DNA of 12,951 nucleotides from CAYRTV01 sp964505785 (GTDB taxonomy: Bacteria > Acidobacteriota > Aminicenantia > Aminicenantales > Aminicenantaceae), in contig CAZDJZ010000043.1 in assembly GCA_964505785.1 (NCBI GenBank), positions 1 to 12,951 of the forward strand. The letters are read 5' to 3'. Below are positions 5,602 through 12,734 of the stretch, piece by piece. The notes beneath the pieces were generated by a model. That model was not told the origin of the DNA. It searched no databases and was given only the letters and a program-made list of their open reading frames with translations. The translations under genes were made by a program, and so were the position numbers. The first letter of the stretch is position 1; each line of letters starts with the position of its first letter.

Positions 5602-6357
5602 TTAAAAATTGATAACCATCCCTACTGAATAGAAGTTAATCCAAGCGAAGTTATAAACTTCATCCACATCAGCTCCGCCTTCCACAACCCTGTATCCGGC
5701 TTTGAAATCAACATGAGGTCCGCCGCGTATCAGCAGTCCCAAGAAAACATCTTCCGCCCGGCCCTGCCCCCCGGGTGATGCCAAGGCATCGCCTTCCAGT
5801 AAGATTCGAACTGCAGGGAACGCGGCATATTCAATCCGGAAATTCAAAAGCGGGACAAATCCCACATTCGTTTTGGAGGAAAATTTATCAGGTGATTCTA
5901 CACGGATTTCCGCATCCCGGATTTTTGCTGTGAAACCGATTCCGACAATCCATTTTTTCGACCGCACAAAATCATACCGGTATGTGGCCCGGTACGAGTT
6001 AAATGTAAAAAAGCCGTTGACCTGAGTTTGAGCTGAGAATTGTTCTTCATTAAAAAAGATGCTGTCGGGAAGGACTCCCTCCGCTCTTAATGTCAGAGGA
6101 GCCGCAAAAATCGATATGGTATGCCGGCTCCCCAAAGTTACTCCGGCCCGTATACGGAAAAATTCTTTGTTTTGGATGTCCAAGTCTTCGGAAAGAGAGA
6201 AGAGTGTACCGGACGCATTGGGAATACGGACATCATTGTAGCCGCTGGTAACAAGTCCTGTTTCTAAATCAAAAAACCAGTCTGCAGATTTCAGCGGCGA
6301 AATAATAATGAATAGAGCAAAACCGGACAAAACTGTTTTCATCAACAGGTTTTTCAT
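5602..6357 (-). CDS. Predicted outer-membrane beta-barrel protein, unknown function
   Basis: 251 residues with an apparent Sec signal peptide (MKNLLMK, then a hydrophobic core to about residue 24). The mature part is rich in alternating aromatic/hydrophobic and polar strands (FFDLETGLVTSGYND, RATYRYDF, KWIVGIGFTAKI, FKAGYRVVEG) and ends in VGMVINF. The terminal Phe matches the C-terminal signal used by the BAM complex for barrel insertion. I do not recognise a named family; the size suits an 8-10 strand barrel. The start is well supported by GGAGGT (6364-6369 on the minus strand) six bases upstream. It is first in a two-gene unit with the SDR gene. Copy B of the structured repeat ends 49 nt upstream of the ATG in the same orientation. 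Confidence 0.7.
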   Translation of the reverse strand: MKNLLMKTVLSGFALFIIISPLKSADWFFDLETGLVTSGYNDVRIPNASGTLFSLSEDLDIQNKEFFRIRAGVTLGSRHTISIFAAPLTLRAEGVLPDSIFFNEEQFSAQTQVNGFFTFNSYRATYRYDFVRSKKWIVGIGFTAKIRDAEIRVESPDKFSSKTNVGFVPLLNFRIEYAAFPAVRILLEGDALASPGGQGRAEDVFLGLLIRGGPHVDFKAGYRVVEGGADVDEVYNFAWINFYSVGMVINF

Positions 6358-6389
6358 GTGGTAACCTCCAAAAAAAAATAATTTTTATC

Positions 6390-6406
6390 TAACCTGAATT
6401 ATTCAC
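6390..6406 (-). repeat. 17-mer shared with the nuoJ upstream region, copy 1
   Basis: TAACCTGAATTATTCAC on the plus strand is identical to 12680-12696. It contains the 11-bp palindrome TGAATTATTCA. Both copies lie on the 5' side of minus-strand genes; this one is 32 nt before the beta-barrel ATG. It abuts the end of structured repeat copy B. It may be a shared regulatory site or a repeat end. Confidence 0.5.
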
Positions 6407-6504
6407 GGGCCGAGATTGCCGCAAATGCGAGGCGCAGGGCATGAAGCTGTGGTACTTCACCGCGAATGCCCTGCAACAAAGCAGATGCGGTGAGAGTCGG
6501 CCCG
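6406..6504 (-). repeat. Structured ~97-nt repeat, copy B (inverted)
   Basis: Read on the minus strand it has a perfect 8-bp outer stem CGGGCCGA/TCGGCCCG (6497-6504 with 6406-6413). Its inner stem is a perfect 9 bp, GCAGGGCAT/ATGCCCTGC (6466-6474 with 6434-6442), around the same 23-nt loop as copy A. The TCACCGC/GCGGTGA pseudoknot pairing is also kept (6487-6493 with 6457-6463). Four of nine stem base pairs differ from copy A by double compensatory changes and one by a pair-to-wobble change. Its position and orientation would put it in or before the leader of the beta-barrel gene. Confidence 0.7.
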
Positions 6505-6511
6505 CCCAAAG

Positions 6512-6640
6512 GGTAAAAAAATTGCGATTATAATATAAATGTGCAAATGAAAAACTTTCCATTTGAACTTTCAATAAAAATCATATTAATCGCTGATAAG
6601 AAAAAGAATTGCAAAAAACATAGCTTTTTTTTATGAATAG
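6512..6640 (+). repeat. AT-rich dispersed repeat, copy 2
   Basis: Same-orientation relative of 1659-1785. The first 19 nt are identical, the block TTAATCGCTGATAAGAAAAA plus ATTGCAAAAAA (6586-6618) is near-identical, and it closes with ATGAAT. GCGATTA (6524-6530) and TAATCGC (6587-6593) are inverted complements. A GTCATCC unit follows about 43 nt later, as it does for copy 1. Confidence 0.65.
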
Positions 6641-6682
6641 TTTAGGTTAATCTAATCTATTACTAAGAAAATAACAAGTCGT

Positions 6683-6723
6683 TGTCATCCTGAGGAGCAA
6701 AGCGACGTAAGGATCTTGTGCTG
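6683..6723 (+). repeat. GTCATCC...GGATCTT hairpin repeat unit
   Basis: TGTCATCCTGAGGAGCAAAG is followed by CGACGTAAGGATCTTGTGCTG. It shares the central CCTGAGGAGCAAAGCGACGT with the reverse copy at 1619-1651. It shares GGATCTTGTGCTG-NN-TCGC with the minus strand of 1913-1959. This is the best-preserved single unit of the family in the window. Confidence 0.65.
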
Positions 6724-6921
6724 ACTCGCTGCTTCTTTACCCTTTACCGCACATTCGGCTTAGCATCACCCTTCATGCGTCAACCAAGCTTTACGTCCGG
6801 CTTTGCCGGGTTCCCCTCCTTCAGGCCGTCATTCAAAAGGATAAATTTTCAAAGTTGTTTCGGCCGGACTCAAAAATCGCTTGGAATGGAGAGGTTTAGG
6901 TCAATCAAACAAAATCCAGGG

Positions 6922-8352
6922 TCAGAGGAGATGAAAGGACATGACAGCTTGTTTAATGAAAAGGACCATATTTGCAGGAAAAAGTCCCAGTTGGAGCACT
7001 GCGTAGAGACAAATAAAAAGGACTAAAAACAGCGCTGGATTTTCAACAAATATTTCCAGCTTTTGTACCGGTTCCCGCATATACATATAGACAATAACGC
7101 GAAGATAATAATAGACGGAGATTAAACTTGCGAGGATACCGATGATGACCAGTGGAATCATGTCTTCGCGGACGGCTGCAGAAAAAATATAAAATTTTGC
7201 CAGAAATCCTCCGGTGGGAGGAAATCCGGCCAGGGAAAAAAGAAAGACAGACAGAGTAGCTCCGATCCAGGGATACTTGAATCCAATTCCTGCATATTGG
7301 TCAAGTTCAAGATACTCCTCTCCCTTACGGCTGAGTGCTGTTACCGCAGCAAATGCACCAATATTCATGAATAAATAGACAGCAAAATAGAATAAGAGGC
7401 TGAAATTATCTTTGGCCAGCAGCGCAATCAAAATATAACCGGCATGGGCAATGCTGGAATAAGCCAGCATGCGCTTGATGTTTTTTTGTTTGATCGCCAG
7501 GATATTCCCGAATACCATCGTTAAAGCCGCCATTGCCCAGAGTGAATTCCGGAATGCTGCTGAATACAAGGGCGAATCCCAATAGAATGTAAAAATAACG
7601 ACCAAAACGGAAAATCCTGCGGCTTTGGGAATAACGGAGAAAAAAGCGGTAACCGGAGTCGGGGATCCCTGATAAACGTCCGGAGTCCACATATGGAAAG
7701 GAACCAGCGCGATCTTAAACCCGAATCCTACCATAACCATCCCCAAACCTATCTGGGCGGTAAGCGCCGGACCGGCTTGCAGCTCATTCAGGATGGAAAA
7801 AACGGCTGTGGACTTAGCGGCTCCAAATAATAGTGCGATCCCATATATAAGAAATGCGGATGCGAAACTTCCTAAAAGAAAGTATTTAAGCGCGGCTTCT
7901 CCTGATTTTGGATTTTCCCTCTGCAATCCGGCCAAGGCATAACTGGACATGGAAAGAACTTCCAATCCCAGGAAGATAATCAGAAGGTCATGGGATGCAG
8001 CCATAATAAGCCCGCCGGTTAACGCAAATAATAACAGGGCGTAATATTCACCGAAGTTCATATTCAAATGATCAATGTACTTCATGGAGATAAGCACCAC
8101 TAGGAAAGTGGTGATGAGCATAATCATGGAAAAAAACAGGGACACTTGGCCTAAAACCAAATGTCCGTTAAAAAAGGTGTAATCTTTTCCCCAGGATAAG
8201 ATACAGAAAACCATACTGACGATCAGAAATAAAATTCCGGTAAAGGCCAGATGGTTCTTGTTTTTCCGGGGGAAAAACACTTCAAGCAAAATGATAAGAA
8301 GAGATCCTGCTGTCAGGCTGATTATCGGGACTGTAGCCAATATATTATTCAT
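6922..8352 (-). CDS. nuoN: NADH-quinone oxidoreductase subunit N
   Basis: Antiporter-like proton-channel subunit of complex I, with about 14 membrane helices over some 476 residues. Numbered from the start at 8352, the expected channel residues are E131 (FLGLEVLSMSSYAL), K213 (GFGFKIALVPFHMW), K243 (SVIPKAAG) and K386 (GFLAKFYIF). They correspond to E133, K217, K247 and K395 of E. coli NuoN. The PFHMWTPDVYQGSPTPVTAF signature is intact. I chose the ATG at 8352 because it gives a short 8-nt overlap with the nuoM stop (ATGAATAA) and the usual MNN-type N-terminus. An in-frame ATG at 8373 would add seven residues and a 29-nt overlap. Neither has a clear Shine-Dalgarno sequence, so coupling to nuoM is likely. 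Last gene of the operon. Confidence 0.95.
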   Translation of the reverse strand: MNNILATVPIISLTAGSLLIILLEVFFPRKNKNHLAFTGILFLIVSMVFCILSWGKDYTFFNGHLVLGQVSLFFSMIMLITTFLVVLISMKYIDHLNMNFGEYYALLLFALTGGLIMAASHDLLIIFLGLEVLSMSSYALAGLQRENPKSGEAALKYFLLGSFASAFLIYGIALLFGAAKSTAVFSILNELQAGPALTAQIGLGMVMVGFGFKIALVPFHMWTPDVYQGSPTPVTAFFSVIPKAAGFSVLVVIFTFYWDSPLYSAAFRNSLWAMAALTMVFGNILAIKQKNIKRMLAYSSIAHAGYILIALLAKDNFSLLFYFAVYLFMNIGAFAAVTALSRKGEEYLELDQYAGIGFKYPWIGATLSVFLFSLAGFPPTGGFLAKFYIFSAAVREDMIPLVIIGILASLISVYYYLRVIVYMYMREPVQKLEIFVENPALFLVLFICLYAVLQLGLFPANMVLFIKQAVMSFHLL

Positions 8353-9910
8353 TGGATTCGGCACTATGCTCATTTAATATTGAATGAATTCCGGTTTTTT
8401 CCGGAATTTTATCCTGTACAAAAACAGACTGGCGGTTTTCAACCTGGTTGATAATGAATTCAACCGAAGCTTCCATCTTTTTTAAAAAAGGACGGGGATA
8501 CATGCCCATCAGGAAAATCAAAATCAAGATGGGAACGAAATATCCTAATTCTCTTTTATTCAAGTCACTGAATCCCTTTACATACTCATGAGTAACAGGA
8601 CCCTGCATGACCCGTTGAAACATCCACAGAAGGTAGGCGGCTCCCAGGATAATAGTGGTGACACCCAAAACAGCCATAAGTTGACTGGTCTGAAATATTC
8701 CGAATAAGCAAAGAACTTCCCCTACGAAACCGTTTAAACCGGGGAGCCCGACGGAAGACAGGATGCAGATAAGGAAAACAGCTGCAAATACCGGCATCCG
8801 GCGGCTGACACCACCGTAGTCTTTGATCAAACGAGTATGGGCACGCTGGTAAAGGATGCCGACACAGAGAAACAAGGCACCTGTGCTCAATCCATGATTC
8901 AGCATTTGATAGACAGCCCCTTCCAATGAGTCCAGGTTCATGGCGAAAACCGCCAGCATGATCAAACCCATATGACTAACGCTGGAATAAGCTACCAGGG
9001 ATTTAACGTCTTTTTGAATCAAGGCCATTAAAGCTCCGTATATGATTCCGATAACACTAAGAATCATGAGGAGCGGAATAAATTTTTCTGCTGCATCGGG
9101 AAAAAGGGGCAGTCCAAAGCGTAAAAATCCGTATGTTCCCATTTTAAGCAGCACTCCGGCAAGGATGACCGAACCGGCTGTAGGCGCTTCTACGTGAGCA
9201 TCCGGAAGCCAGGTGTGAAATGGAAACATCGGGACTTTGATGGCGAAAGCCAGCCCGAAGGCAAGAAAGAGCCAGGTCTGCATGCCCGGGGGCAATATGA
9301 TTTTATAGAAGTCGAAAATATTAAGAGAAAAAACTCCGGTCGTTTTATAATAAATCGAATAAAGGAAAATAATGGCAACCAGCATCAGCAGGCTGCCGAA
9401 CATGGTGAACAAAACAAACTTGATAGTGGCGTATATGCGGCGCTTTCCTCCCCAGATGCCGATCAAAAAATACATGGGAATAAGCATGGCTTCCCAGAAG
9501 ATATAAAAGAGAAACAGATTTAGGGAAACAAACACCCCGATGATGCCGCACTGCAGCATCAGCATAAACATATGATATTCCTTGACATGCTTTTCGATAG
9601 AGGTCCAGGATGAGAGGATGATGATTGGCATAAGGAAATTTGTCAGCAATACCAGAAGCAAGCTGATGCCGTCCATTCCCACATGATATTCCAGCCCGAA
9701 TCCCAGCCATTGAGCTTTCTCTGTAAACTGAGGGGCGGAAATTCCGTTTTCAAAGCGGAAAAAAAGGAAAAGGGACAAAATAAAATTGATCAGGGTGATA
9801 CCCAATGCCAGATACCGAACCAGGTGGCGTTCATCCCGTCGAATAAACAGAAAAAGAACCGCTCCCAGCAGCGGAAGAAAAGTCACTATTGATACAATTG
9901 GTATATTCAT
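8345..9910 (-). CDS. nuoM: NADH-quinone oxidoreductase subunit M
   Basis: Central antiporter-like pump of complex I, 521 residues with about 14 membrane helices. Key residues are present: E140 (FYIFWEAMLIPMYFLIG), K225 (FAIKVPMFPFHTWLPDAHVEAPT), K256 (LAGVLLKMGTYGFLRF) and E398 (NGFVGEVLCLF), matching E144, K234, K265 and E407 of E. coli. Length is typical for the family. The start codon lies 3 nt after the nuoL stop and has no obvious ribosome binding site, which suggests translational coupling. The C-terminus carries a short charged tail after the last membrane helix, and its final codons overlap the start of nuoN. Confidence 0.96.
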   Translation of the reverse strand: MNIPIVSIVTFLPLLGAVLFLFIRRDERHLVRYLALGITLINFILSLFLFFRFENGISAPQFTEKAQWLGFGLEYHVGMDGISLLLVLLTNFLMPIIILSSWTSIEKHVKEYHMFMLMLQCGIIGVFVSLNLFLFYIFWEAMLIPMYFLIGIWGGKRRIYATIKFVLFTMFGSLLMLVAIIFLYSIYYKTTGVFSLNIFDFYKIILPPGMQTWLFLAFGLAFAIKVPMFPFHTWLPDAHVEAPTAGSVILAGVLLKMGTYGFLRFGLPLFPDAAEKFIPLLMILSVIGIIYGALMALIQKDVKSLVAYSSVSHMGLIMLAVFAMNLDSLEGAVYQMLNHGLSTGALFLCVGILYQRAHTRLIKDYGGVSRRMPVFAAVFLICILSSVGLPGLNGFVGEVLCLFGIFQTSQLMAVLGVTTIILGAAYLLWMFQRVMQGPVTHEYVKGFSDLNKRELGYFVPILILIFLMGMYPRPFLKKMEASVEFIINQVENRQSVFVQDKIPEKTGIHSILNEHSAESNE

Positions 9911-9913
9911 GAT

Positions 9914-11815
9914 TTAAAAAAGGAGATATCCTAAAAGAATAATCACTCCTAATAGAAATGCAAGTGCATAGTCCTTAAGCCAGCCGGTCTGAAGCCTGCT
10001 GAACCATTTTGATAATAATCCCGTGGTATCCGCGGCACCGTTGACAGCCCCGTCAATAACCTTGGTGTCAAAATGATCATAAACCCAATCGGAGCCTCTA
10101 AGGATGGGCTTGATAATAACAGCATCATAAATTTCATCCATATAGTATTTATTGTATAGAAGCCGGTAAAGCCAGGGGAAACGGTGGATCAGAGTATGGG
10201 GAAGGGATGGTTTCCGGATATAAAACAAGTAAGCAATGAAAATTCCCAGCAGGGCGACAACAGTGGAGATCAAAATCAGCAGCCATTCCGTGCCGATTCC
10301 GAGATGGGCCTCATGACCTGCATGCATAACCGGATTCAGGAAATCAAAAAACAAATTGGCCCTTTCACCGACCACTAGAGGAAGCCCCGCATATCCTGCT
10401 GCAACGGAAAAAAATGCCAGCACTATCAGGGGAGTTGTCATAACCGGAGGTGATTCATGGAGGTGGGCTTTTGCTTCCGGGTCCAATCGTTCTTCGCCGT
10501 GGAAAGTAAGGAATATTAAGCGGAACATATAGAAAGCCGTAAGAACCGCTCCTGAAATTCCTAAAAACCATACCAAATACCGGCCTTGCGCGAAAGCCTG
10601 AGTCAAAATGGCGTCTTTTGAGAAAAAGCCGGAAAAAAACGGCACACCGGCTATGGCGATCGCACCGATAAGAAATACAGGATAGGTTCGGGGAAGATAT
10701 TTCCGCAGTCCTCCCATTTTCCGCATGTCCAGCTCCCCCGACAAGGCATGCATCACACTTCCTGCAGCCAAGAACAGGAGGCTTTTAAAAAAAGCATGAG
10801 TGAACAGATGAAAAACACCGGCGGCATATGCTCCCACGCCGCATCCGATAAACATGTATCCTATCTGGGAAATGGTGGAATAGGCCAGAACCCGCTTGAT
10901 ATCGTTTTGGGTCAGGGCCATAGTGGCGGCATAAACAGCGGTCACAGCTCCGACGACGGCTATGACATAGGATGCAGTCAGGGTTAGGCCGTAAAGCGGA
11001 TTCATACGGGCCACCATATAGACTCCGGCTGTCACCATGGTTGCCGCGTGAATAAGAGCACTCACCGGAGTCGGGCCCTCCATCGCATCCGGCAGCCAGA
11101 CATACAAAGGAATCTGGGCGGATTTGCCCGTAGCGCCTATGAACAGAAGCAGACCGATGAGCGTGGCCAGTCCGGTGGTGATCTCTCCGCTTTCCGCCAT
11201 TTGGGTGATATGGGAAAATTGCGTGCTTCCCAAATAGGTGAAAATAAATAGAATTCCCAGTAAAAATCCGGCATCGCCGACCCGGTTGACAAGAAACGCT
11301 TTTTTGCCGGCATCAGCAGCGGAATGTTTTTCAAACCAGAATCCGATCAAAAGATAAGAACAAAGGCCGACACCTTCCCACCCCACAAACATCAAAACCA
11401 GATTATCAGCCATAACCAAAATGAGCATGGCGAAAGTGAAAAGATTCATATAAGTGAAAAAACGGCTGTAACTCCGGTCTTCAGCCATGTACCCTATGGA
11501 ATAAACATGAATAAGAAATCCGACCCCGGTGACCACAAGGGTCATAATGGACGTCAACGGATCCAGCTGAAATGCAAAATCAGCATGGAAGCGTCCGGCT
11601 TCTATCCAGGAAAATAAATGTTTGGTTACAGGAATCTGTTCATGCGGAAGCTTCAGAAGCCCGAAAAAAGAAATCAGAGATATAATAAAAGACAGCAAGA
11701 CCGCGCTGCAAGCCTGGTAGGAAATATATTTTTTGGAAAGACGGCTGCCGAAGACAGCCAAAATGAAGGTGCTCAATGCCGGGATAAACGGAATCAGCCA
11801 GAATATATTCGTCAT
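9914..11815 (-). CDS. nuoL: NADH-quinone oxidoreductase subunit L
   Basis: Distal antiporter-like pump of complex I, 633 residues with about 16 membrane helices. Conserved residues are E147 (FVGWEGVGLCSYLLIGFW), D181 (VNRVGDAGF), K231 (GATGKSAQIPLYVWLPDAMEGPTPVSALIHAATMVTAG), H340 and K344 (FHLFTHAFFKSLLFL), and K400/D401 (FFSGFFSKDAIL). The C-terminus carries the family's long lateral amphipathic helix region and a final membrane segment (YALAFLLGVIILLGYLLF), so the protein is complete. The start is 1 nt after the nuoK stop and has AAGGGA a few bases upstream, the best ribosome binding site in the operon. Confidence 0.97.
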   Translation of the reverse strand: MTNIFWLIPFIPALSTFILAVFGSRLSKKYISYQACSAVLLSFIISLISFFGLLKLPHEQIPVTKHLFSWIEAGRFHADFAFQLDPLTSIMTLVVTGVGFLIHVYSIGYMAEDRSYSRFFTYMNLFTFAMLILVMADNLVLMFVGWEGVGLCSYLLIGFWFEKHSAADAGKKAFLVNRVGDAGFLLGILFIFTYLGSTQFSHITQMAESGEITTGLATLIGLLLFIGATGKSAQIPLYVWLPDAMEGPTPVSALIHAATMVTAGVYMVARMNPLYGLTLTASYVIAVVGAVTAVYAATMALTQNDIKRVLAYSTISQIGYMFIGCGVGAYAAGVFHLFTHAFFKSLLFLAAGSVMHALSGELDMRKMGGLRKYLPRTYPVFLIGAIAIAGVPFFSGFFSKDAILTQAFAQGRYLVWFLGISGAVLTAFYMFRLIFLTFHGEERLDPEAKAHLHESPPVMTTPLIVLAFFSVAAGYAGLPLVVGERANLFFDFLNPVMHAGHEAHLGIGTEWLLILISTVVALLGIFIAYLFYIRKPSLPHTLIHRFPWLYRLLYNKYYMDEIYDAVIIKPILRGSDWVYDHFDTKVIDGAVNGAADTTGLLSKWFSRLQTGWLKDYALAFLLGVIILLGYLLF

Positions 11816-11816
11816 G

Positions 11817-12119
11817 TCATCCCTTCATTAATTCCATATCTTCGCTTTTGATGGTTTTGCGCTGACGGTAAACCAGAAGGATTATCGCTAATCCGATGGC
11901 CGCTTCCGCTGCCGCTACCGTTATGATAAAAAAAACAACCACTTGTCCGTCAATGGAAGATAACGCCCGCGAAAACGCGATAAACGCTAAATTAGCGGCA
12001 TTCAGCATTACTTCAATCGACATGAATTGAGTAATGAGGTCTCTTCTGAACAAAAAACCAATTACGCCGAGAGCAAATAACACCGCGCTCAAAATTAAAA
12101 AATAACTTGTTGGTATCAT
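11817..12119 (-). CDS. nuoK: NADH-quinone oxidoreductase subunit K
   Basis: Small three-helix membrane subunit of complex I (100 residues, the standard length), homologous to ND4L. The two membrane glutamates needed for the central proton path are at E36 (FMSIEVMLNAANLAFIAF) and E72 (TVAAAEAAIGLAIILLVYR), the same positions as in E. coli NuoK. The start codon overlaps the nuoJ stop in an ATGA, which implies coupled translation, and it is followed 1 nt after its own stop by nuoL. Confidence 0.97.
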   Translation of the reverse strand: MIPTSYFLILSAVLFALGVIGFLFRRDLITQFMSIEVMLNAANLAFIAFSRALSSIDGQVVVFFIITVAAAEAAIGLAIILLVYRQRKTIKSEDMELMKG

Positions 12120-12613
12120 TTTTTATCCGTCTTTTTCACTAAAACAATCGCTCCCACCATTGCTCCAATGATAAGAACGGATGTGATTTCAAAGGGGTAA
12201 AGATATTTTGTGAATAGAATTTCCCCCATAGCCGCCGGGTTTCCGATGTTTTCCTGCACCAGCGGGGCTGCAGGAAAAAAAGCGGATTTCAAGGCGATAA
12301 ACAATTCCACCGCCAACACGATTCCGACGACGGCAGCAGGGATGCGGATCCATCTTTTTTTCTCAGGGGAAAGACCCTCTCGTATATCAATCATCATGAT
12401 GACGAAAACAAACAGCACCATGATGGCGCCGGCATAGATGATGATCTGGATGACGGCGATAAAAGGGGCCTGCATAAGACCGAAAAGACCGGCTGTTCCG
12501 GCCAAGACAAGAATCAGAAACAAAGCAGAATAAGCCGGGTTTTTACTGAGAATCATCGCCATGACCGACGCGATGCATATGAAGCTGAGAAGAAAAAATA
12601 AAAAATGGGTCAT
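12116..12613 (-). CDS. nuoJ: NADH-quinone oxidoreductase subunit J
   Basis: Five-helix membrane subunit of complex I (165 residues), homologous to ND6. The third helix carries the family signature IIIYAGAIMVLFVFVIMM (about 57-74), the segment that changes shape during coupling. The start at 12613 is favoured because the first helix (FLFFLLSFICIASVMAMIL) begins directly after it, as in other NuoJ proteins; the next Met codons would cut that helix. There is no Shine-Dalgarno sequence, and a consensus -10 hexamer ends only 11 nt upstream. The message is therefore probably leaderless. First gene of nuoJKLMN; nuoI and nuoH, usual upstream neighbours, are absent. Confidence 0.95.
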   Translation of the reverse strand: MTHFLFFLLSFICIASVMAMILSKNPAYSALFLILVLAGTAGLFGLMQAPFIAVIQIIIYAGAIMVLFVFVIMMIDIREGLSPEKKRWIRIPAAVVGIVLAVELFIALKSAFFPAAPLVQENIGNPAAMGEILFTKYLYPFEITSVLIIGAMVGAIVLVKKTDKK

Positions 12614-12624
12614 TTTTTGGAGTC

Positions 12625-12654
12625 ATTATATTTTTTGCATTCAGGTGATGTCAA
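12625..12654 (-). promoter_or_regulatory. Consensus sigma-70 promoter of nuoJKLMN
   Basis: On the minus strand a perfect TTGACA (12654-12649), an 18-bp spacer and a perfect TATAAT (12630-12625) precede nuoJ. Transcription should start near 12617-12618, leaving only about 4-5 nt before the ATG at 12613. An A-run (about 12668-12677) just upstream could act as an UP element. GCAAATATTTTGC, an inverted repeat with 5-nt arms at 12655-12667, abuts the -35 and might be an operator. Confidence 0.8.
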
Positions 12655-12679
12655 GCAAATATTTTGCTTTTTTTTTGAA

Positions 12680-12696
12680 TAACCTGAATTATTCAC
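12680..12696 (-). repeat. 17-mer shared with the beta-barrel upstream region, copy 2
   Basis: Identical to 6390-6406 and again on the 5' side of a minus-strand gene. It lies 25 nt upstream of the nuoJ -35 hexamer. The sequence beyond the 17-mer differs on both sides, so the identity is sharply limited. Confidence 0.5.
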
Positions 12697-12734
12697 ACAA
12701 ACTTCGCCACTCTTTCTGTATACAATGCGTTTTC

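Larger units (their letters stand above)
6358..6921. other. Repeat-rich intergenic region between nuoN and the beta-barrel gene
   Basis: No credible gene is seen; the frame at 6718-7026 runs antisense into nuoN and has no recognisable features. The region holds a 17-mer shared with the nuoJ upstream region (6390-6406), structured repeat copy B (6406-6504), AT-rich repeat copy 2 (6512-6640), a GTCATCC unit (6683-6723) and a CCGGC-TTT-GCCGG hairpin (6797-6809). No U-tract terminator for the nuo operon was found. Confidence 0.6.

Noticed and set aside
6404..6504. Possible short peptide reading (GRDCRKCEAQ...KLWYFTA) on the plus strand of the structured repeat
   Set aside because: Copy A has an in-frame stop in the same frame, and differences between copies follow base pairing rather than codon positions.
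6718..7026. 102-codon open frame overlapping the end of nuoN
   Set aside because: Antisense to the clearly real nuoN over its last third, starts in a repeat unit, and its product has no recognisable features.
9194..9523. 109-codon plus-strand frame inside nuoM, and similar antisense frames across the nuo genes
   Set aside because: Shadows of conserved minus-strand coding sequence; hydrophilic low-complexity translations typical of antisense to membrane proteins.
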